This document shows positions 8,735 through 17,473 of a stretch of DNA of 64,000 bases, piece by piece (positions within the stretch are counted from its first letter, which is position 1; each line of letters opens with the position of its first letter). The notes under the pieces were generated by a model. That model was not told where the DNA came from, did not search any database, and was given only the letters and a program-made list of their open reading frames with translations. The position numbers were made by a program, and so were the translations under genes. The stretch lies in the NCBI RefSeq assembly GCF_030816715.1, contig NZ_JAUSYH010000001.1:6448001-6512000 (forward strand). Direction: 5' to 3'. The DNA comes from Streptomyces achromogenes. GTDB lineage: Bacteria; Actinomycetota; Actinomycetes; Streptomycetales; Streptomycetaceae.

Positions 8735-10084
8735 ATGCCCATGGGTCACACGGCCACAGCCCAGGCAGGCTCCGGGGGCCTGACAGCGACCGAGCACCGC
8801 CTGGCCAACGGCCTGCGCGTGGTGCTCTCGGAGGACCACCTGACCCCCGTGGCGGCGGTGTGCCTCTGGTACGACGTCGGCTCACGCCATGAAGTCAAGG
8901 GCCGCACCGGCCTTGCTCACCTTTTCGAGCACCTGATGTTCCAGGGGTCCGGCCAGGTCAAGGGCAACGGCCACTTCGAGCTCGTCCAGGGTGCGGGCGG
9001 TTCGCTGAACGGCACCACCAGTTTCGAGCGCACCAACTACTTCGAGACCATGCCCGCCCACCAGCTGGAGCTCGCCCTCTGGCTGGAGGCGGACCGCATG
9101 GGATCCCTGCTCACCGCGCTCGACGACGAGTCGATGGAGAACCAGCGCGACGTCGTCAAGAACGAGCGCCGCCAGCGTTACGACAACGTTCCCTACGGCA
9201 CCGCCTTCGAGAAGCTCACCGCTCTCGCCTACCCCGACGGCCACCCCTACCACCACACGCCGATCGGCTCGATGGCCGACCTGGACGCGGCGACGCTGGA
9301 GGACGCGCGTGCGTTCTTCCGCACGTACTACGCGCCCAACAACGCCGTCCTGTCCGTGGTCGGCGACATCGACCCGGAGCAGACGCTCGCCTGGATCGAG
9401 AAGTACTTCGGCTCCATCGCCGGGCACGACGGCAAGCCCGCGCCGCGTGACGGCTCCCTGCCCGACGTCATCGGCGAACAGCTGCGGGAGGTCGTCGAGG
9501 AGGAGGTGCCGGCCCGCGCCCTGATGGCCGCCTATCGCCTGCCCGAGGACGGCACGCGCGCGTGCGACGCCGTCGACCTGGCGCTGACCGTCCTCGGCGG
9601 CGGCGAGTCCTCCCGCCTCTACAACCGGCTCGTGCGCCGCGACCGTACGGCTGTGGCGGCCGGCTTCGGCCTGCTGCGGCTCGCCGGGGCGCCCTCCCTG
9701 GGCTGGCTGGACGTGAAGACGTCCGGCGACGTCGAGGTGCCCGTCATCGAGGAGGCCATCGACGAGGAGCTCGCCCGGTTCGCCGCGGAGGGCCCCACGG
9801 CCGAGGAAATGGAACGCGCCCAGGCCCAGTTGGAGCGCGAGTGGCTCGACCGCCTCGGCACGGTCGCCGGCCGCGCCGACGAACTGTGCCGGTTCGCCGT
9901 CCTGTTCGGCGACCCGCAGCTCGCCCTGACCGCGGTCCAGCGGGTGCTGGACGTGACGGCCGAGGAGGTGCGGGAGATCGCCGAGGCCCGCCTGCGTCCC
10001 GACAACCGCGCGGTGCTCGTCTACGAGCCGACCGCCCCCGAAGCCCCCGCCGACCAGGACGAGAACGAGGAGGCGGCCCGGTGA
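8735..10084 (+). CDS. M16 family zinc metallopeptidase, catalytic subunit
   Basis: 449 residues from the ATG at 8735, preceded by a strong GGAAGGGAC ribosome site. The inverted zinc motif HLFEHLMF (HxxEH) is near residue 66, with the third ligand Glu expected about 75 residues later (SMENQRDVVKNERRQRY). It belongs to the bacterial processing-peptidase-like M16B group. No signal peptide, so cytoplasmic. The next gene starts within its stop (GTGA) and lacks the zinc motif, giving the usual active/inactive heterodimer pair. Confidence 0.9.
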   Translation: MPMGHTATAQAGSGGLTATEHRLANGLRVVLSEDHLTPVAAVCLWYDVGSRHEVKGRTGLAHLFEHLMFQGSGQVKGNGHFELVQGAGGSLNGTTSFERTNYFETMPAHQLELALWLEADRMGSLLTALDDESMENQRDVVKNERRQRYDNVPYGTAFEKLTALAYPDGHPYHHTPIGSMADLDAATLEDARAFFRTYYAPNNAVLSVVGDIDPEQTLAWIEKYFGSIAGHDGKPAPRDGSLPDVIGEQLREVVEEEVPARALMAAYRLPEDGTRACDAVDLALTVLGGGESSRLYNRLVRRDRTAVAAGFGLLRLAGAPSLGWLDVKTSGDVEVPVIEEAIDEELARFAAEGPTAEEMERAQAQLEREWLDRLGTVAGRADELCRFAVLFGDPQLALTAVQRVLDVTAEEVREIAEARLRPDNRAVLVYEPTAPEAPADQDENEEAAR

Positions 10085-11469
10085 CCGAGCTCGCCACGAT
10101 GGACTTCCACCCCCAGCCCCTGGCGGGCGAGGCCAAGCCGTGGGCGTTCCCGGCGCCCGAGCGCACCGCCCTGGCCAACGGCCTGACGGTGCTGCACTGC
10201 CACCGCCCCGGCCAGCAGGTCGTCGCCGTCGAGATCCTGCTCGACGCACCGCTGGACGCCGAACCGGCCGGCCTCGACGGCCTCGCCACGATCATGGCGC
10301 GCGCTTTCACGGAGGGCACCGACAAGCACTCCGCCGAGGAGTTCGCCGCCGAACTGGAGCGCTGCGGCGCCACCCTGGACGCGCACGCCGACCACCCCGG
10401 CGTCCGTATCAGCCTCGAGATCCCGGCTTCGCGCCTGGCCAAGGGCCTCGGTCTGCTCGCGGACGCCCTCAGGGCGCCCGCGTTCGCCGACAGCGAGGTC
10501 GAGCGCCTCGTGCGCAATCGCCTGGACGAGATCCCGCACGAGCTGGCCAACCCCTCCCGGCGCGCCGCCAAGGAGCTGTCCAAGGAGCTGTTCCCGGCCA
10601 CCGCCCGTATGTCGCGTCCGCGGCAGGGCACCGCCGAGACGGTCGAGAAGATCGACTCCGCGGCCGTCCGGGCCTTCTACGACAAGCACGTCCGCCCCGC
10701 GACGGCCACCGCCGTGGTCGTCGGCGACCTCACCGGCGTCGACCTGGACGCACTCCTGGGCGACACCCTGGGCACCTGGACGGGCTCCGCCGCCGAACCG
10801 CGGCCGGTACCGCCGGTGACCGCCGACGACACCGGTCGGGTCGTCATCGTGGACCGCCCGGGCGCCGTCCAGACGCAGCTGCTGATCGGCCGGATCGGCG
10901 CCGACCGGCACGACCGTGTGTGGCCCGCCCAGGTGCTCGGCACCTACTGCCTCGGCGGCACCCTCACCTCCCGTCTGGACCGCGTCCTGCGTGAGGAGAA
11001 GGGCTACACCTACGGAGTCCGCGCCTTCGGGCAGGTCCTGCGGTCCGCGCCGGACGGCTCGGGCGCCGCGATGCTCGCCATCAGCGGGTCCATCGACACC
11101 CCGAACACCGGTCCCGCGCTGGACGACCTGTGGAAGGTGCTGCGCACCCTCGCCGCCGAGGGACTGACCGACGCCGAACGCGACGTCGCCGTGCAGAACC
11201 TGGTCGGGGTGGCGCCGCTGAAGTTCGAGACCGCGGCGGCCGTCGCGAGCACGCTGGCCGACCAGGTCGAGCAGCACCTGCCCGACGACTACCAGGCGAC
11301 GCTGTACCAGCAGCTCGCCGCGACCGGCACGGTGGAGGCCACCGCGGCGGCCGTGAACGCCTTCCCGGTCGACCGTCTCGTGACGGTCCTGGTGGGCGAC
11401 GCGGCCCAGATCAAGGAGCCGGTCGAGGCCCTCGGCATCGGCGAGGTGAAGGTCGTGACCGCCGAGTAG
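10081..11469 (+). CDS. M16 family peptidase, non-catalytic partner subunit
   Basis: 462 residues from GTG 10081, overlapping the preceding stop by 4 bases; ATG 10099 is an alternative. HxxEH is missing at the expected place (MARAFTEGTDKHSAEEFAAEL), but the C-terminal RxxxGYTYGVR motif (REEKGYTYGVRAF), used by the inactive partner to contact substrate, is present. It should pair with the subunit encoded just upstream. Confidence 0.9.
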   Translation: MTELATMDFHPQPLAGEAKPWAFPAPERTALANGLTVLHCHRPGQQVVAVEILLDAPLDAEPAGLDGLATIMARAFTEGTDKHSAEEFAAELERCGATLDAHADHPGVRISLEIPASRLAKGLGLLADALRAPAFADSEVERLVRNRLDEIPHELANPSRRAAKELSKELFPATARMSRPRQGTAETVEKIDSAAVRAFYDKHVRPATATAVVVGDLTGVDLDALLGDTLGTWTGSAAEPRPVPPVTADDTGRVVIVDRPGAVQTQLLIGRIGADRHDRVWPAQVLGTYCLGGTLTSRLDRVLREEKGYTYGVRAFGQVLRSAPDGSGAAMLAISGSIDTPNTGPALDDLWKVLRTLAAEGLTDAERDVAVQNLVGVAPLKFETAAAVASTLADQVEQHLPDDYQATLYQQLAATGTVEATAAAVNAFPVDRLVTVLVGDAAQIKEPVEALGIGEVKVVTAE

Positions 11470-11511
11470 CCGCCGACCGCCGCGGCAACGGCAACGGCAC
11501 GCACGCGCAGG

Positions 11512-11539
11512 GCCCTGGTCGACCGAGCGTCACCAGGGC
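11512..11539 (+). terminator. Terminator after the M16 operon
   Basis: GCCCTGGT pairs with ACCAGGGC across a 12-base loop, followed by TTCTGTTTGT. It lies 43 bases past the operon stop and before the riboswitch. Confidence 0.6.
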
Positions 11540-11684
11540 TTCTGTTTGTCCGAATTGAGGCGGAGGTTGCCTGTCTGCCGTGTGGGATGCGCTACAAAAA
11601 CCGTGATCCGTTTGAGGATTGATCCCCTCGCCGCTTAGCTTCATCCGGGCTGTCCGTCAGGCACTGCGCCGCAGCCGCGGCACC

Positions 11685-11852
11685 GGACAGTCATCGCCGA
11701 GTCCCCGTACGGCGCGAGCCAGGGGAGCCGGGGACCCACATGTGAAGTCCCTGGGGTGAATCGGACGCCCGCGTGTACGCGAGGGGGTCCGTAGGAGACC
11801 TTCCTGCTCCGAACCCGTCAGCTAACCCGGTAGGCGAGAGGGAAGGAAAGGA
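11685..11852 (+). ncRNA. c-di-AMP riboswitch (ydaO-yuaA)
   Basis: The leader of the M23 peptidase gene carries the conserved blocks of the ydaO-yuaA aptamer: AGCCAGGGGAGCCGGGGACC, GGGGTGAATCGG, GGGTCCGTAGGAGACCTTCC, and GCTCCGAACCCGTCAGCTAA followed by CCCGGTAGGCGAGAGGGAAGG. This element binds cyclic di-AMP and in actinobacteria typically turns off cell-wall hydrolase genes. Boundaries are approximate. It ends about 14 bases before the start codon, so control of translation or of upstream termination is possible. Confidence 0.88.
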
Positions 11853-11865
11853 CACCCCTGACTTC

Positions 11866-12624
11866 ATGGCGTTCACCTGCGCCACCGGGAAGCACCGCCG
11901 GCCCAGCCGGATGCAGCGCTCCACCGCTCGCGCGGTCGGCGTGGCGGCGCTCACCACCACCGGTGTGATGGCCACCGTCGCCTCCACCCCGGCCCTCGCG
12001 GCCGAGCAGCCCACCCCCGAGCAGACCGGTCTGATCCCCGTCGTCACCGCCGGCGAGTCCATCGCCGAGTCTGTCGCCGACCAGGTCGACGAGCAGGTCG
12101 CCGCGCAGAAGAAGGCCGCCTTCGAGGAGGCCGCCCGCAAGGCCGCCGCGAAGAAGGCCGTGGAGGAGCGCGAGGCACGCGTGCGTGCCGCCCGTGAGGC
12201 CGAGCGCAAGCGCCTCAACACCTTCGTGCTGCCGATCACCGCCTCCTACGTCTCCACCGGTTACCAGGCCAGCAGCTCGCTGTGGTCCTCCGGGAGCCAC
12301 ACCGGCGTCGACTTCCACGCGGCCCGTGGCACCACCGTGCACGCGGTCGGCTCCGGCACCGTGGTCGAGGCCGGCTGGGGCGACGCCTACGGCAACCAGA
12401 TCGTGATCAAGATGCACGACGGGACGTACACGCAGTACGCCCACCTGTCGTCCATCGAGGTGTCGGTGGGCCAGACGGTCACCCCCGGACAGCGCATCGC
12501 CCTGTCCGGCGACACCGGCAACGTCACGGGCCCGCATCTGCACTTCGAGGCCCGCACGACCCCCGAGTACGGCTCGGACATCGACCCGGTCGCCTATCTC
12601 CGCAAGCACGGCGTCAACGTCTGA
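11866..12624 (+). CDS. Secreted M23 family peptidoglycan endopeptidase
   Basis: 252 residues from ATG 11866, right after the riboswitch. The N terminus is a signal peptide (Arg-rich, hydrophobic, ending ASTPALA-AEQ). An Ala/Lys/Glu coiled coil spans about residues 75-115. The LytM/M23 domain has zinc ligands in SHTGVDFH and in GPHLHFEAR. It would cleave peptide cross-bridges in the wall, probably during growth or spore germination. The riboswitch couples it to c-di-AMP, that is, to turgor and potassium status. Confidence 0.92.
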   Translation: MAFTCATGKHRRPSRMQRSTARAVGVAALTTTGVMATVASTPALAAEQPTPEQTGLIPVVTAGESIAESVADQVDEQVAAQKKAAFEEAARKAAAKKAVEEREARVRAAREAERKRLNTFVLPITASYVSTGYQASSSLWSSGSHTGVDFHAARGTTVHAVGSGTVVEAGWGDAYGNQIVIKMHDGTYTQYAHLSSIEVSVGQTVTPGQRIALSGDTGNVTGPHLHFEARTTPEYGSDIDPVAYLRKHGVNV

Positions 12625-12648
12625 CGACGGACGGCGACAGATCGTTCG

Positions 12649-12670
12649 GCCCCGGCCTCTCGGCCGGGGC
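12649..12670 (+). terminator. Terminator after the M23 gene
   Basis: A perfect 9-bp stem, GCCCCGGCC with GGCCGGGGC, around a TCTC loop and followed by TTTCG. Confidence 0.85.
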
Positions 12671-12751
12671 TTTCGCCGTTTTCGGGGCCCTGCTGTCCAA
12701 AAAATATCCCTGGATTCCGGCTCCCCGTCGGAAATTCCCGCCCATTGCAAT

Positions 12752-12783
12752 AGAGTCACGGAACACACGTCAACCGTCGACGT
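12752..12783 (+). promoter_or_regulatory. Possible promoter/operator of the GntR gene
   Basis: A -10-like TAGAGT (about 12751-12756) is followed by the inverted repeat ACGTC-N7-GACGT (12767-12783). This placement suits autoregulation by the GntR protein; both elements are weak by eye. Confidence 0.3.
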
Positions 12784-12811
12784 TTTACGGGGATCAAGGC
12801 GGAGGTCCGTC

Positions 12812-13507
12812 ATGCGAATTCCGGCGCACTCGGTGTGCACGGCCATCCGGGACGACATCGTCGCGGGTGTCTACGAACGCGGCAGCCGCCTCACCGAGGA
12901 ACTCCTCGCCCGTCGCTACGGCGTCTCGCGTGTCCCCGTCCGCGAGGCGCTGCGGACGCTGGAGGCCGAGGGCTTCGTCGTCACCCGGCGGCACGCGGGC
13001 GCGTGCGTGGCGGAGCCCACCGAGCAGGAGGCCGCGGACCTGCTGGAGATGCGGCTGCTGCTGGAGCCGCTCGGCGCCTCCCGGGCCGCCCAGCGGCGCA
13101 CGGAGGCCCATCTGAAGGTGCTGCGCGGCCTCGTACGGCTGGGCCAGGAGCGGGCCAGGAGGGGCAACAGCGATGATCTGCGCTCCCTGGGGGGCTGGTT
13201 CCACGAGACGCTCGCCCAGGCCTCCGCGAGCCCCGCCCTCGCGTCGATGCTCACCCAGCTCCGGCACAAGATCGCCTGGATGTACGCGGTGGAGGCGCCG
13301 GCCGATCCCGTGGCGTCCTGGGCGGAGCACGGCGCCATCGTCGACGCGGTGACGCGCGGCGACGGGGAGCGCGCGCGGGCGGTCACGGCACTGCACACCG
13401 AGCGCGCGACGCTCGCGCACCGGTTGCGCTTTTCCAAGGGGCCGGAGCGCGCCGACCGTGTGAGGACTTCGCAACCTCCCGTAAACATGACCGGTCTGCG
13501 GCATTAA
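12812..13507 (+). CDS. GntR family transcriptional regulator, FadR/FCD subfamily
   Basis: 231 residues; ATG 12812 has a GGAGG about 8 bases upstream. The winged helix (RLTEELLARRYGVSRVPVREALRTLEAEGFV, about residues 29-59) is typical GntR. The rest is an all-helical FCD domain with likely metal ligands in EMRLLLEP and HETLAQA. FadR-type regulators respond to organic acids or sugar acids. It is not DasR, which belongs to the HutC subfamily. The nearest target candidates are its own promoter and ptsH, the latter convergent and behind a terminator; no target is proven. Confidence 0.88.
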   Translation: MRIPAHSVCTAIRDDIVAGVYERGSRLTEELLARRYGVSRVPVREALRTLEAEGFVVTRRHAGACVAEPTEQEAADLLEMRLLLEPLGASRAAQRRTEAHLKVLRGLVRLGQERARRGNSDDLRSLGGWFHETLAQASASPALASMLTQLRHKIAWMYAVEAPADPVASWAEHGAIVDAVTRGDGERARAVTALHTERATLAHRLRFSKGPERADRVRTSQPPVNMTGLRH

Positions 13508-13575
13508 CACGGGAGCCGTATACAAAGAAGGAGTAATTCACGGGGGATTACTCATGCTGCCCGTGGACGGGAAAT

Positions 13576-13613
13576 GCGAAGGGCTCGCCCGGTAATTCGG
13601 ACGAGCCCTTCGC
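13576..13613. terminator. Bidirectional terminator between the GntR gene and ptsH
   Basis: A 12-bp stem: GCGAAGGGCTCG (13576-13587) pairs with CGAGCCCTTCGC (13602-13613). The genes converge here, so it can serve both. Confidence 0.8.
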
Positions 13614-13631
13614 CGCATAATGCGGCGGTGT

Positions 13632-13913
13632 TCAGACGGTCTCGGGGAGTTCCTCGAGACCCTCGGCGACCAGCTTCGCCAGCCGGTCGAGCGCGGCGTC
13701 CGCGCCCTCGGCTTCGGAGGCGAGGACGATCTCCTCGCCGCCCTGGGCGCCCAGGCCGAGAACGGCCAGCATGGAGGCCGCGTTGACGGGGTTGCCGTCG
13801 GCCTTGGCGATCGTCACGGGGATGCCTGCGGCCGTGGCGGCCCGGACGAAGATGGAAGCGGGGCGGGCGTGGAGGCCCTCGGCCCAGCCGACGTTGACGC
13901 GGCGCTCAGCCAT
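13632..13913 (-). CDS. ptsH: Phosphocarrier protein HPr
   Basis: 93 residues, the usual HPr length. Phosphorylated His15 lies in GLHARPAS, and a Ser47 in NAASMLAVLGL occupies the regulatory-serine region, with little resemblance to the Firmicutes KSIMG motif. It passes phosphate from enzyme I to sugar-specific EIIA proteins in the cytoplasm; in Streptomyces it serves GlcNAc and fructose uptake. ptsI and crr are not nearby. A dre box upstream indicates control by DasR, which is relieved by glucosamine-6-phosphate. Confidence 0.95.
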   Translation of the reverse strand: MAERRVNVGWAEGLHARPASIFVRAATAAGIPVTIAKADGNPVNAASMLAVLGLGAQGGEEIVLASEAEGADAALDRLAKLVAEGLEELPETV

Positions 13914-13938
13914 GTGATGCTGCCCTTCGGTGTCTCAG

Positions 13939-13954
13939 GTTGTCTAGACCAGTG
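13939..13954 (-). promoter_or_regulatory. dre box (DasR operator) upstream of ptsH
   Basis: The minus-strand site starts ACTGGTCTAGACAAC, agreeing with the dre consensus (ACTGGTCTAGACCACT) at about 14 of 16 positions. It lies 26-41 bases upstream of the ptsH ATG, overlapping where a core promoter should be. DasR control of ptsH is established for S. coelicolor. The site also faces the divergent acetyltransferase gene. Confidence 0.82.
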
Positions 13955-14091
13955 TTCCACACGTGAAGCGTGTGAGGGACGGTCCCTGGGTGTCCCGTCA
14001 CCATGTGGCCGTCGGATCGCGGCCTCGACCCGACGTGCGCCCTCCAGACTGCCTCGCGCTGCCGTCGGAAGCGAGCCGTAGTGTGGGCCCC

Positions 14092-16905
14092 ATGCAGAGC
14101 GCGTCGGACCGGCACGAATACCCCGCCCACTGGGAGGCCGACGTGGTGCTGCGCGACGGCGGCACCGCACGCGTCCGTCCCATCACCGCCGACGACGCCG
14201 AGCGCCTCGTCAGCTTCTACGAGCAGGTCTCGGACGAGTCGAAGTACTACCGCTTCTTCGCGCCCTACCCGCGCCTGTCCGCGAAGGACGTCCACCGCTT
14301 CACGCACCACGACTTCGTGGACCGGGTGGGACTCGCGGCCACGGTCGGCGGCGAGTTCATCGCCACCGTGCGGTACGACCGCATCGGCCCCGACGGCATG
14401 GCCGCCTCCGCGCCGGCCGACGAGGCCGAGGTGGCCTTCCTCGTGCAGGACGCCCACCAGGGACGCGGCGTCGCCTCCGCGCTCCTCGAACACATCGCGG
14501 CCGTCGCCCGCGAGCGCGGCATCCGCCGCTTCGCCGCCGAGGTGCTCCCCGCCAACAACAAGATGATCAAGGTGTTCACGGACGCCGGCTACACCCAGAA
14601 GCGCAGCTTCGAGGACGGCGTCGTCCGCCTGGAGTTCGACCTCGAGCCCACCGAGCGCTCCCTCGCCGTGCAGCGCGCGCGGGAACAGCGCGCCGAGGCG
14701 CACTCCGTACGGCGGCTCCTGACACCCGGCTCGGTCGCCGTCGTCGGCGTCGGCCGCGCCCCGGGCGGAGTGGGCCGGAGCGTCCTCGGCAATCTCCAGG
14801 GGGCCGGGTTCACCGGCCGCCTGTACGCCGTGAACCAGGCCTTTCCCGAGGATCTGAAGGAACTGGACGGGGTGCCCGCCCACCGTTCGATGCGGGACAT
14901 CGCGGAGCCCGTGGACCTCGCGGTCGTCGCCGTCCGGGCCGAGCAGGTGCCCGCTGCCGTCGCCGAGTGCGGCGAACACGGCGTTCAGGGACTCGTCGTC
15001 CTCTCCGCCGGCTATGCCGAGAGCGGTCCCGACGGGCGCGAGCGGCAGCGCGAACTCGTACGCCACGCACGCGCGTACGGCATGCGGATCATCGGCCCCA
15101 ACGCCTTCGGGGTCATCAACACCTCGCCTCAGGTGCGACTCAACGCCTCCCTCGCCCCCGAGATGCCGAGGCCGGGCCGGATCGGCCTGTTCGCCCAGTC
15201 CGGCGCCATCGGCATCGCGCTGCTGTCCCGGCTGCACCGTCGCGGCGGCGGGGTCACCGGCGTCACCGGCGTGTCGACCTTCGTCTCCTCCGGCAACCGT
15301 GCGGACGTCTCCGGCAACGACGTCCTCCAGTACTGGTACGACGACCCCGACACCGACGTCGCTCTCATGTACCTGGAATCCATCGGCAACCCGCGCAAGT
15401 TCACCCGCCTCGCCCGGCGCACCGCGGCCGCCAAGCCCCTGGTCGTCGTCCAGGGCGCCGGTTCCGCCCCGCAGGGGCACGCCGTACGGGCCACGCGGCT
15501 GCCGCACGCGACGGTGTCGGCGCTGCTGCGGCAGGCCGGCGTGATCCGCGTGGACACCATCACCGAACTGGTCGACGCGGGCCTGCTCCTCGCCCGTCAG
15601 CCGCTGCCGACGGGACCGCGCGTCGCGATCCTCGGCAACTCCGAGTCCCTCGGACTGCTCACGTACGACGCCTGCCTCTCCGAGGGGCTGCGCCCGCTGC
15701 CCCCGCTGGACCTGACCACCGAGGCCGCGGCGGAGGACTTCCACGCCGCACTGGCGCGCGCCCTGGCCGACGAGAGCTGCGACGCGGTGGTGGTGACGGC
15801 CATCCCGGCGATCGGGGAGAGCTCGCCCGGCGACGCGGAACTCGCCGAGGCCCTGCGCTCGGCGGCGGCCGCGGCTCCGGCCAAACCGGTGCTCGTGGTG
15901 CACGTGGAGCTCGGCGGCCTCGCGGCGGCGCTGTCCGCCGCCGCGAGCACCGCACCGCGCGCGGAGGAGACCTCACGCGCGCGCGTCGCGGCTCAGGACG
16001 CCGGGCCGCTGCAACCCCCCGTCGTCGAGGCGCCCGAGGGCGCGCACCTCATCCCCGCCTACCCGGCCGCCGAGCGCGCCGTCCGCGCCCTCGCCGAGGC
16101 CGTGAAGTACGCCCAGTGGCGGCGTGAGGCGGCGGACCCGGGCAGGGTGCCCGAGTACGAGGACATCGACGAGCGGGGCGCCGCCGCGCTGATCGACGGG
16201 CTCCTCACACGCGGGCAGGGACTCACCCTGGGCGCCGAGGAGACCGGCGAACTGCTCGGCCGTTACGGCGTCCGCATCCGCAGGGCGATCCCCGCGCCCT
16301 CTCCCGACGAGGCCGCGCGGGCCGCCGCCGATCTCGGCTACCCCGTCGCCCTCAAGGCCACCGCCCCGCACCTGCGGCACCGGGCCGACCTGGGCGGCGT
16401 CCGTCTCGACCTGGCCGACGAGGAGCAACTGCGCCGAGCCTACGCCGAGTTGACCGACCTCTTCGGGCGGCCCCAGGAGCTCCGGCCGGTCGTCCAGGCG
16501 ATGGCGCCGCGCGGGGTCGACACCGTGGTACGAGCGGTCATCGACCCGGCGGCGGGGGCCGTGCTGTCCTTCGGGCTCGCCGGAGCCGCCTCGCAGCTCC
16601 TCGGGGACATGGCGCACCGACTGGTTCCTGTCACCGACCGCGACGCGACGTCGCTGATCCGCTCGATCCGGACCGCCCCGCTCCTTTTCGGCTGGCGGGG
16701 CTCGACGCCCGTCGACACCAGGGCCCTGGAGGAGCTGCTGCTGCGCGTCTCACGACTGGTGGACGACCACCCCGAGGTCGTCGCCGTCACCCTGGAGCCG
16801 GTGGTCGTCGCCCCGCACGGCCTGAGCGTCCTCGGCGCGTCCGTCCGCCTCGCGCCCCCGCCCGCGCGCGACGACCTCGGTCCGCGGACCCTGCCGGTGT
16901 ACTGA
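14092..16905 (+). CDS. GNAT/NDP-forming acyl-CoA synthetase fusion, protein acetyltransferase (Pat type)
   Basis: 937 residues from ATG 14092. Residues about 15-190 are a GNAT domain (VAFLVQDAHQGRGVASALLEHI, acetyl-CoA loop). From about 210 come a CoA-binding domain (RRLLTPGSVAVVGVGR), ligase-CoA domains (FAQSGAIGIALL) and, from about 690, an ATP-grasp domain (GVRIRRAIPAPSPDEA... PVALKATAPHLRHRADLGGVRLDL). GNAT-first order is that of Streptomyces PatA, which acetylates and silences AMP-forming acyl-CoA synthetases. TAGTGT lies 7 bases before the ATG with no ribosome site, suggesting a leaderless mRNA. Confidence 0.88.
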   Translation: MQSASDRHEYPAHWEADVVLRDGGTARVRPITADDAERLVSFYEQVSDESKYYRFFAPYPRLSAKDVHRFTHHDFVDRVGLAATVGGEFIATVRYDRIGPDGMAASAPADEAEVAFLVQDAHQGRGVASALLEHIAAVARERGIRRFAAEVLPANNKMIKVFTDAGYTQKRSFEDGVVRLEFDLEPTERSLAVQRAREQRAEAHSVRRLLTPGSVAVVGVGRAPGGVGRSVLGNLQGAGFTGRLYAVNQAFPEDLKELDGVPAHRSMRDIAEPVDLAVVAVRAEQVPAAVAECGEHGVQGLVVLSAGYAESGPDGRERQRELVRHARAYGMRIIGPNAFGVINTSPQVRLNASLAPEMPRPGRIGLFAQSGAIGIALLSRLHRRGGGVTGVTGVSTFVSSGNRADVSGNDVLQYWYDDPDTDVALMYLESIGNPRKFTRLARRTAAAKPLVVVQGAGSAPQGHAVRATRLPHATVSALLRQAGVIRVDTITELVDAGLLLARQPLPTGPRVAILGNSESLGLLTYDACLSEGLRPLPPLDLTTEAAAEDFHAALARALADESCDAVVVTAIPAIGESSPGDAELAEALRSAAAAAPAKPVLVVHVELGGLAAALSAAASTAPRAEETSRARVAAQDAGPLQPPVVEAPEGAHLIPAYPAAERAVRALAEAVKYAQWRREAADPGRVPEYEDIDERGAAALIDGLLTRGQGLTLGAEETGELLGRYGVRIRRAIPAPSPDEAARAAADLGYPVALKATAPHLRHRADLGGVRLDLADEEQLRRAYAELTDLFGRPQELRPVVQAMAPRGVDTVVRAVIDPAAGAVLSFGLAGAASQLLGDMAHRLVPVTDRDATSLIRSIRTAPLLFGWRGSTPVDTRALEELLLRVSRLVDDHPEVVAVTLEPVVVAPHGLSVLGASVRLAPPPARDDLGPRTLPVY

Positions 16906-16951
16906 CGCACGGCAGACCCGGGTGCCGAAGGACGGGGGAGAGCCGGCGCGG

Positions 16952-17386
16952 ATGCCGGAGGCCGGGGTCCCCGCGGCCGTGCGGCACCCCGCGGTCGGCC
17001 TGCCCGAGGGGTCCTGGTGGGACTGGGACGTCGTGGCCTGGACCCCCGGCGAGTTCCGGTTGGCGGCCGGCGCGGACCTCGCGTACCACCACGGCCTGGA
17101 ACTCGTCTTCGCCGACCCCGCCTTCGTGGCCTGTCCGGCGGCCTTCCACGACCCCGTGTTCCGGGAGCCGACGCCCGGCGAACTCGCGAGCCTGGAGTGC
17201 CGCCTCGGCGAACGCCCCCCGCTGGTGGCCGCGTTCGACGCGGACGCGGGCGGCCCCGATCCCACCCCCTGCCTCGTGGCCGCGGAGCGGCTCGAGATCG
17301 TCCGGGAGCACGTGCTCAGGTACGCGCGCGAGGACGCGCCCCCCGGGCAGCGGTTCGCCCCGTGGGTGCGCCGGCCCCACCGCTGA
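16952..17386 (+). CDS. Hypothetical protein
   Basis: 144 residues from ATG 16952, chosen over GTG 16922 because GGGGGAG lies about 10 bases upstream of the ATG. Rich in Trp, Pro and acidic residues, with no signal peptide or membrane segment. I recognise no family. It follows the acetyltransferase by 46 bases in the same direction and may be co-transcribed. Confidence 0.6.
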   Translation: MPEAGVPAAVRHPAVGLPEGSWWDWDVVAWTPGEFRLAAGADLAYHHGLELVFADPAFVACPAAFHDPVFREPTPGELASLECRLGERPPLVAAFDADAGGPDPTPCLVAAERLEIVREHVLRYAREDAPPGQRFAPWVRRPHR

Positions 17387-17473
17387 GAAGACGCGCCCCG
17401 CGCCTGCTCCCGGCCCCCGGAAGCGATCGCGAGAGGCACCTCGCAGTCAGTGGGTCCCCGTAGGATGGACCCC

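Noticed and set aside
13906..15903. A 665-codon frame antisense to the protein acetyltransferase gene
   Set aside because: Biased composition, no motif, and it contradicts the clear GNAT and CoA-binding motifs on the plus strand.
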